Below, one piece after another: positions 33,005 through 35,121 of a stretch of DNA of 35,121 nt (its first letter is position 1; each line of letters opens with the position of its first letter). Source of the stretch: Paulinella micropora (taxonomy: Eukaryota; Cercozoa; Imbricatea; Euglyphida); NCBI GenBank assembly GCA_009731375.1, contig BJOX01000152.1, positions 378,929-414,049 on the forward strand, in the 5' to 3' direction. Both the position numbers and the translations under genes were made by a program. A model generated the notes under the pieces. The model saw only the letters and a program-made list of their open reading frames with translations, was not told where the DNA came from and ran no database searches.

Positions 33005-34335
33005 GGTATTATCCGGCTGGTGCCACCTGCCAGAACCCTGCCACATAAGAGTATAGCGGAGCGTAACGGCCCAGGTGTGGGTTCTGACAAAGTGGCTCCG
33101 GTGCCACCTGCCACAACCCTGCCACATAAGAGTATAGCGGAGCGTAACGGACAAGGTGTGGGTTCTGACAAAGTGGGCTCCGGTGCCACCTGCCAGAACC
33201 CTGCCAGGTAAGGGTATAGCGGAGCGTAACGGACAAGGTCTGGGTTCTGACGGCTCGCCACCGGCGGGGAAAANNNNNNNNNNNNNNNNNNNNNNNNNNN
33301 NNNNNNNNNNNNNNNNNNNNNNNNNNNNNNNNNNNNNNNNNNNNNNNNNNNNNNNNNNNNNNNNNNNNNNNNNNNNNNNNNNNNNNNNNNNNNNNNNNNN
33401 NNNNNNNNNNNNNNNNNNNNNNNNNNNNNNNNNNNNACACGTATTGTTATAGCGCAGCGTAACGGCCCAGGTGTGGGTTCTGACACAGTGGGCTCCGGTG
33501 CCACCTGCCAGAACCCTGCCAAGTATTATTATAGCGGAGCGTAACGGACAAGGTGTGGGTTCTGACACGGTGGCCCCACCAGAAGGAAAAAAAGAAGGGG
33601 GAGGAGGGGGCCCCCCTGTGCCTTGGCATCAGGTGGCACCACACCAGAACCCTGCCAGTTATTGTTATAGCGGAGCGTAACGGCTCAGGTGTGGGGTTCT
33701 GACAGAGAGGGAGTGGTGGCACCAGTCAGAACCATGGGAGGTATGAGTATAGTGGAGCGTAACGGCTCAGGTGTGGGTTCTGACAGAGAGGGAGTGGTGG
33801 CACCAGTCAGAACCCTGCCAGTTATTGTTATAGCGTAGCGTAACGGCTCAGGTGTGGGGTTCTGACAGAGAGGGAGTGGTGGCACCTGCCAGAACCCTGC
33901 CAGTTATTGTTATAGCGTAGCGTAACGGCTCAGGTGTGGGTTCTGACAGAGAGGGAGTGGTGGCACCAGTCAGAACCCTGCCAGTTATTGTTATAGCGTA
34001 GCGTAACGGCTCAGGTGTGGGTTCTGACAGAGAGGGAGTGGTGGCACCAGTCAGAACCATGGGAGGTATGAGTATAGTGGAGCGTAACGGCTCAGGTGTG
34101 GGTTCTGACAAAGAGGCCTGTGGTGGCGTTGTCAGAACCTCTGCTAGATAGGATTATTTATATAGTAAATAAAAGTGGCTCAGGTGTGGGTTCTGACAGC
34201 GGCACCGGCCACCGGAAATTTCAGGTGGCTGTCAGAACCCCTGCCAGATAGGATTATTTATATAGTAAATAAAAACTGCTCAGGTGTGGGTTCTGACAGC
34301 GGCACCGGCCACCGGATTTTTCAGGTGGCTGGATC
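33005..34335. repeat. 81-82 bp minisatellite with inverted arms in each unit
   Basis: Units recur with starts near 33025, 33106, 33188 and, beyond the gap 33274-33436, near 33721, 33802, 33884, 33965 and 34046. Each carries GTCAGAACC (or CCAGAACC), AGCGTAACGG, CAGGTGTGGGTTCTGAC. GGTTCTGAC is the reverse complement of GTCAGAACC, so each unit can fold. The last two units (about 34130-34330) form a variant type with TTATATAGTAAATAAAA inserted. Two units carry a G-rich insert ending GGGGGCCCCC (about 33595-33617 and 34336-34358). Confidence 0.9.
33274..33436. other. Assembly gap within the minisatellite
   Basis: 163 Ns, close to two repeat units. The copy number of the array is therefore not known. 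Confidence 0.95.
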
Positions 34336-34485
34336 AGAGGGAGGGGGAGGGGGCCCCCGCTGCCAGGGTACCGACAAAGACGCCGCCGGTGGCACCTGCC
34401 AGAACCGTGGATTTTGGGGGGTGGGGCGGGGTTTGGCAAACCTGGCGCGAGGTGGCGGTTCTGACAAGGGCGTAAAAGGGGAAAA

Positions 34486-34690
34486 GATCTACGATAGGAC
34501 AAAAAGGCAGTAGTAGAGGACAAAAAGGCATCAGCAGCCAGCTTTCTTGTCGTAGTTTTGGGCCCGCCGGTGAGTATGGCACTGAATGTTCTAGAAGAAC
34601 GCTGTGATATGGCCGAAATATTGTGATATGGTCAAAGTAGGTGGTGATATGGTACAAAAAGGCAGTAGTGTGGGACAAAAAGGCAGTGAT
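34486..34690. repeat. Cluster of GGACAAAAAGGCA motifs
   Basis: GGACAAAAAGGCA or GTACAAAAAGGCA occurs near 34497, 34518, 34654 and 34673, and in reverse orientation near 32600 at the other edge of the array. Between them are three GTGATATGG motifs (about 34601-34652). A strong splice donor G|GTGAGT lies at 34570. No ORF explains the conservation. Confidence 0.65.
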
Positions 34691-35003
34691 ATGACCGTAT
34701 GTGTATGGCCTGTATCTGGGCCCGGCGCACCAGTGAATTTCTAGAAGACCGTTACTGCCAAACGGGCGGCACCCTTGTCATCCCTCAGAACAATCGAGTT
34801 TTCCTCGAGCGAAAGTGGTCACAGCCGGAACGAACCTATTGCCATTTGTCCTTGCCGCATATCGAGGCTGAATTTCCGGAAACTTACCGCGCCACAAAAC
34901 CAGTCAAAATTTCTTGCCTTGCCAAAAAAATTTACCGCAAACCCCGTCGAAATCTTGCTGTCTCGCCTGCGTGCGCGGCCGACCACGACATCTTTTTTTG
35001 TAG

Positions 35004-35121
35004 GTGCCTACATGCAGGAACACAAGGTAGACATGCCGCCCGTCACTGCCTCCGATGACGACGACGACGAAAGCCCCGCCCTGCAGTCCCTGCGAGCCAG
35101 AGCGCGGCGCAAGAGAAAGAG
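35004..35121 (+). CDS. Start of an exon running off the window
   Basis: After TCTTTTTTTGTAG, a good 3' splice site, an open frame runs to the window end with GC-rich third positions. It contains AYMQEHKVDMPPV, then an acidic run of five Asp, then a basic end (RARARRKRK) like a nuclear localisation signal. No upstream exon is certain. It may be a separate gene or a far exon of the gene at 25.4-27.7 kb. I do not recognise a family. Confidence 0.5.

Noticed and set aside
32598-33211. Several overlapping frames of 137-179 codons
   Set aside because: Each reads the same GC-rich tandem units in a different frame, so they reflect the repeat.
34699-35058. Plus-strand frame of 119 codons near the window end
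   Set aside because: It runs through a strong splice acceptor into the last exon in a different frame from the one with coding bias.

Overview
The window is eukaryotic nuclear DNA with few genes and many repeats. Long microsatellites, GT-AG introns, a decayed transposon gene and a complete Ty3/gypsy-type LTR retrotransposon all point to a large, repeat-rich genome. The species cannot be fixed from sequence alone. A microsatellite-rich protist (for example a chromerid-like alga) or a marine invertebrate would both fit, and this is only a guess. Six runs of N (about 1077-1616, 4195-4278, 26591-26620, 27963-28844, 30680-30689, 33274-33436) are assembly gaps, most of them inside simple repeats.

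Layout. Positions 1-12 kb are almost wholly simple repeats: TA, GA/CT, CTA/TAG, GATA/TATC, ATGT/ACAT, CAA/CAT. Short conserved cores recur inside them, several arrays switch strand, and one small element with direct terminal repeats sits at 10477-11171. Positions 12-13.5 kb are AT-rich non-coding DNA with an inverted array of ACTTTTTT motifs. Positions 13501-23783 hold a complete minus-strand LTR retrotransposon, and 23968-24310 holds a truncated relative in the opposite orientation. Positions 25.4-27.75 kb hold a plus-strand, multi-exon gene of unknown function. Positions 29.1-31.84 kb hold a decayed minus-strand gene with a zinc-finger-like end and a transposase-like core. A 274-bp MITE lies at 31914-32187. 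Positions 32.57-34.7 kb are GC-rich tandem repeats with a perfect hairpin and an 81-bp minisatellite. The last 118 bases look like the start of an exon that runs off the window.

The retrotransposon is the main functional unit. It has 214-215 bp LTRs, a 6-bp target-site duplication, a primer-binding site two bases from the 5' LTR, a polypurine tract, a Gag ORF (CCCH zinc finger plus RGG box) and a Pol ORF (retropepsin-like, reverse transcriptase, RNase H, DD35E integrase, GPY motif and a long C-terminal extension). Gag and Pol are in the same frame, separated by one TGA in the context CAA TGA CTA GAG. This matches the known leaky UGA-CUA(G) context, so Pol is probably made by stop-codon readthrough. 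That architecture, with an atypical protease active site (DTM) and the Pol C-terminal extension, is the best candidate here for something not well described.
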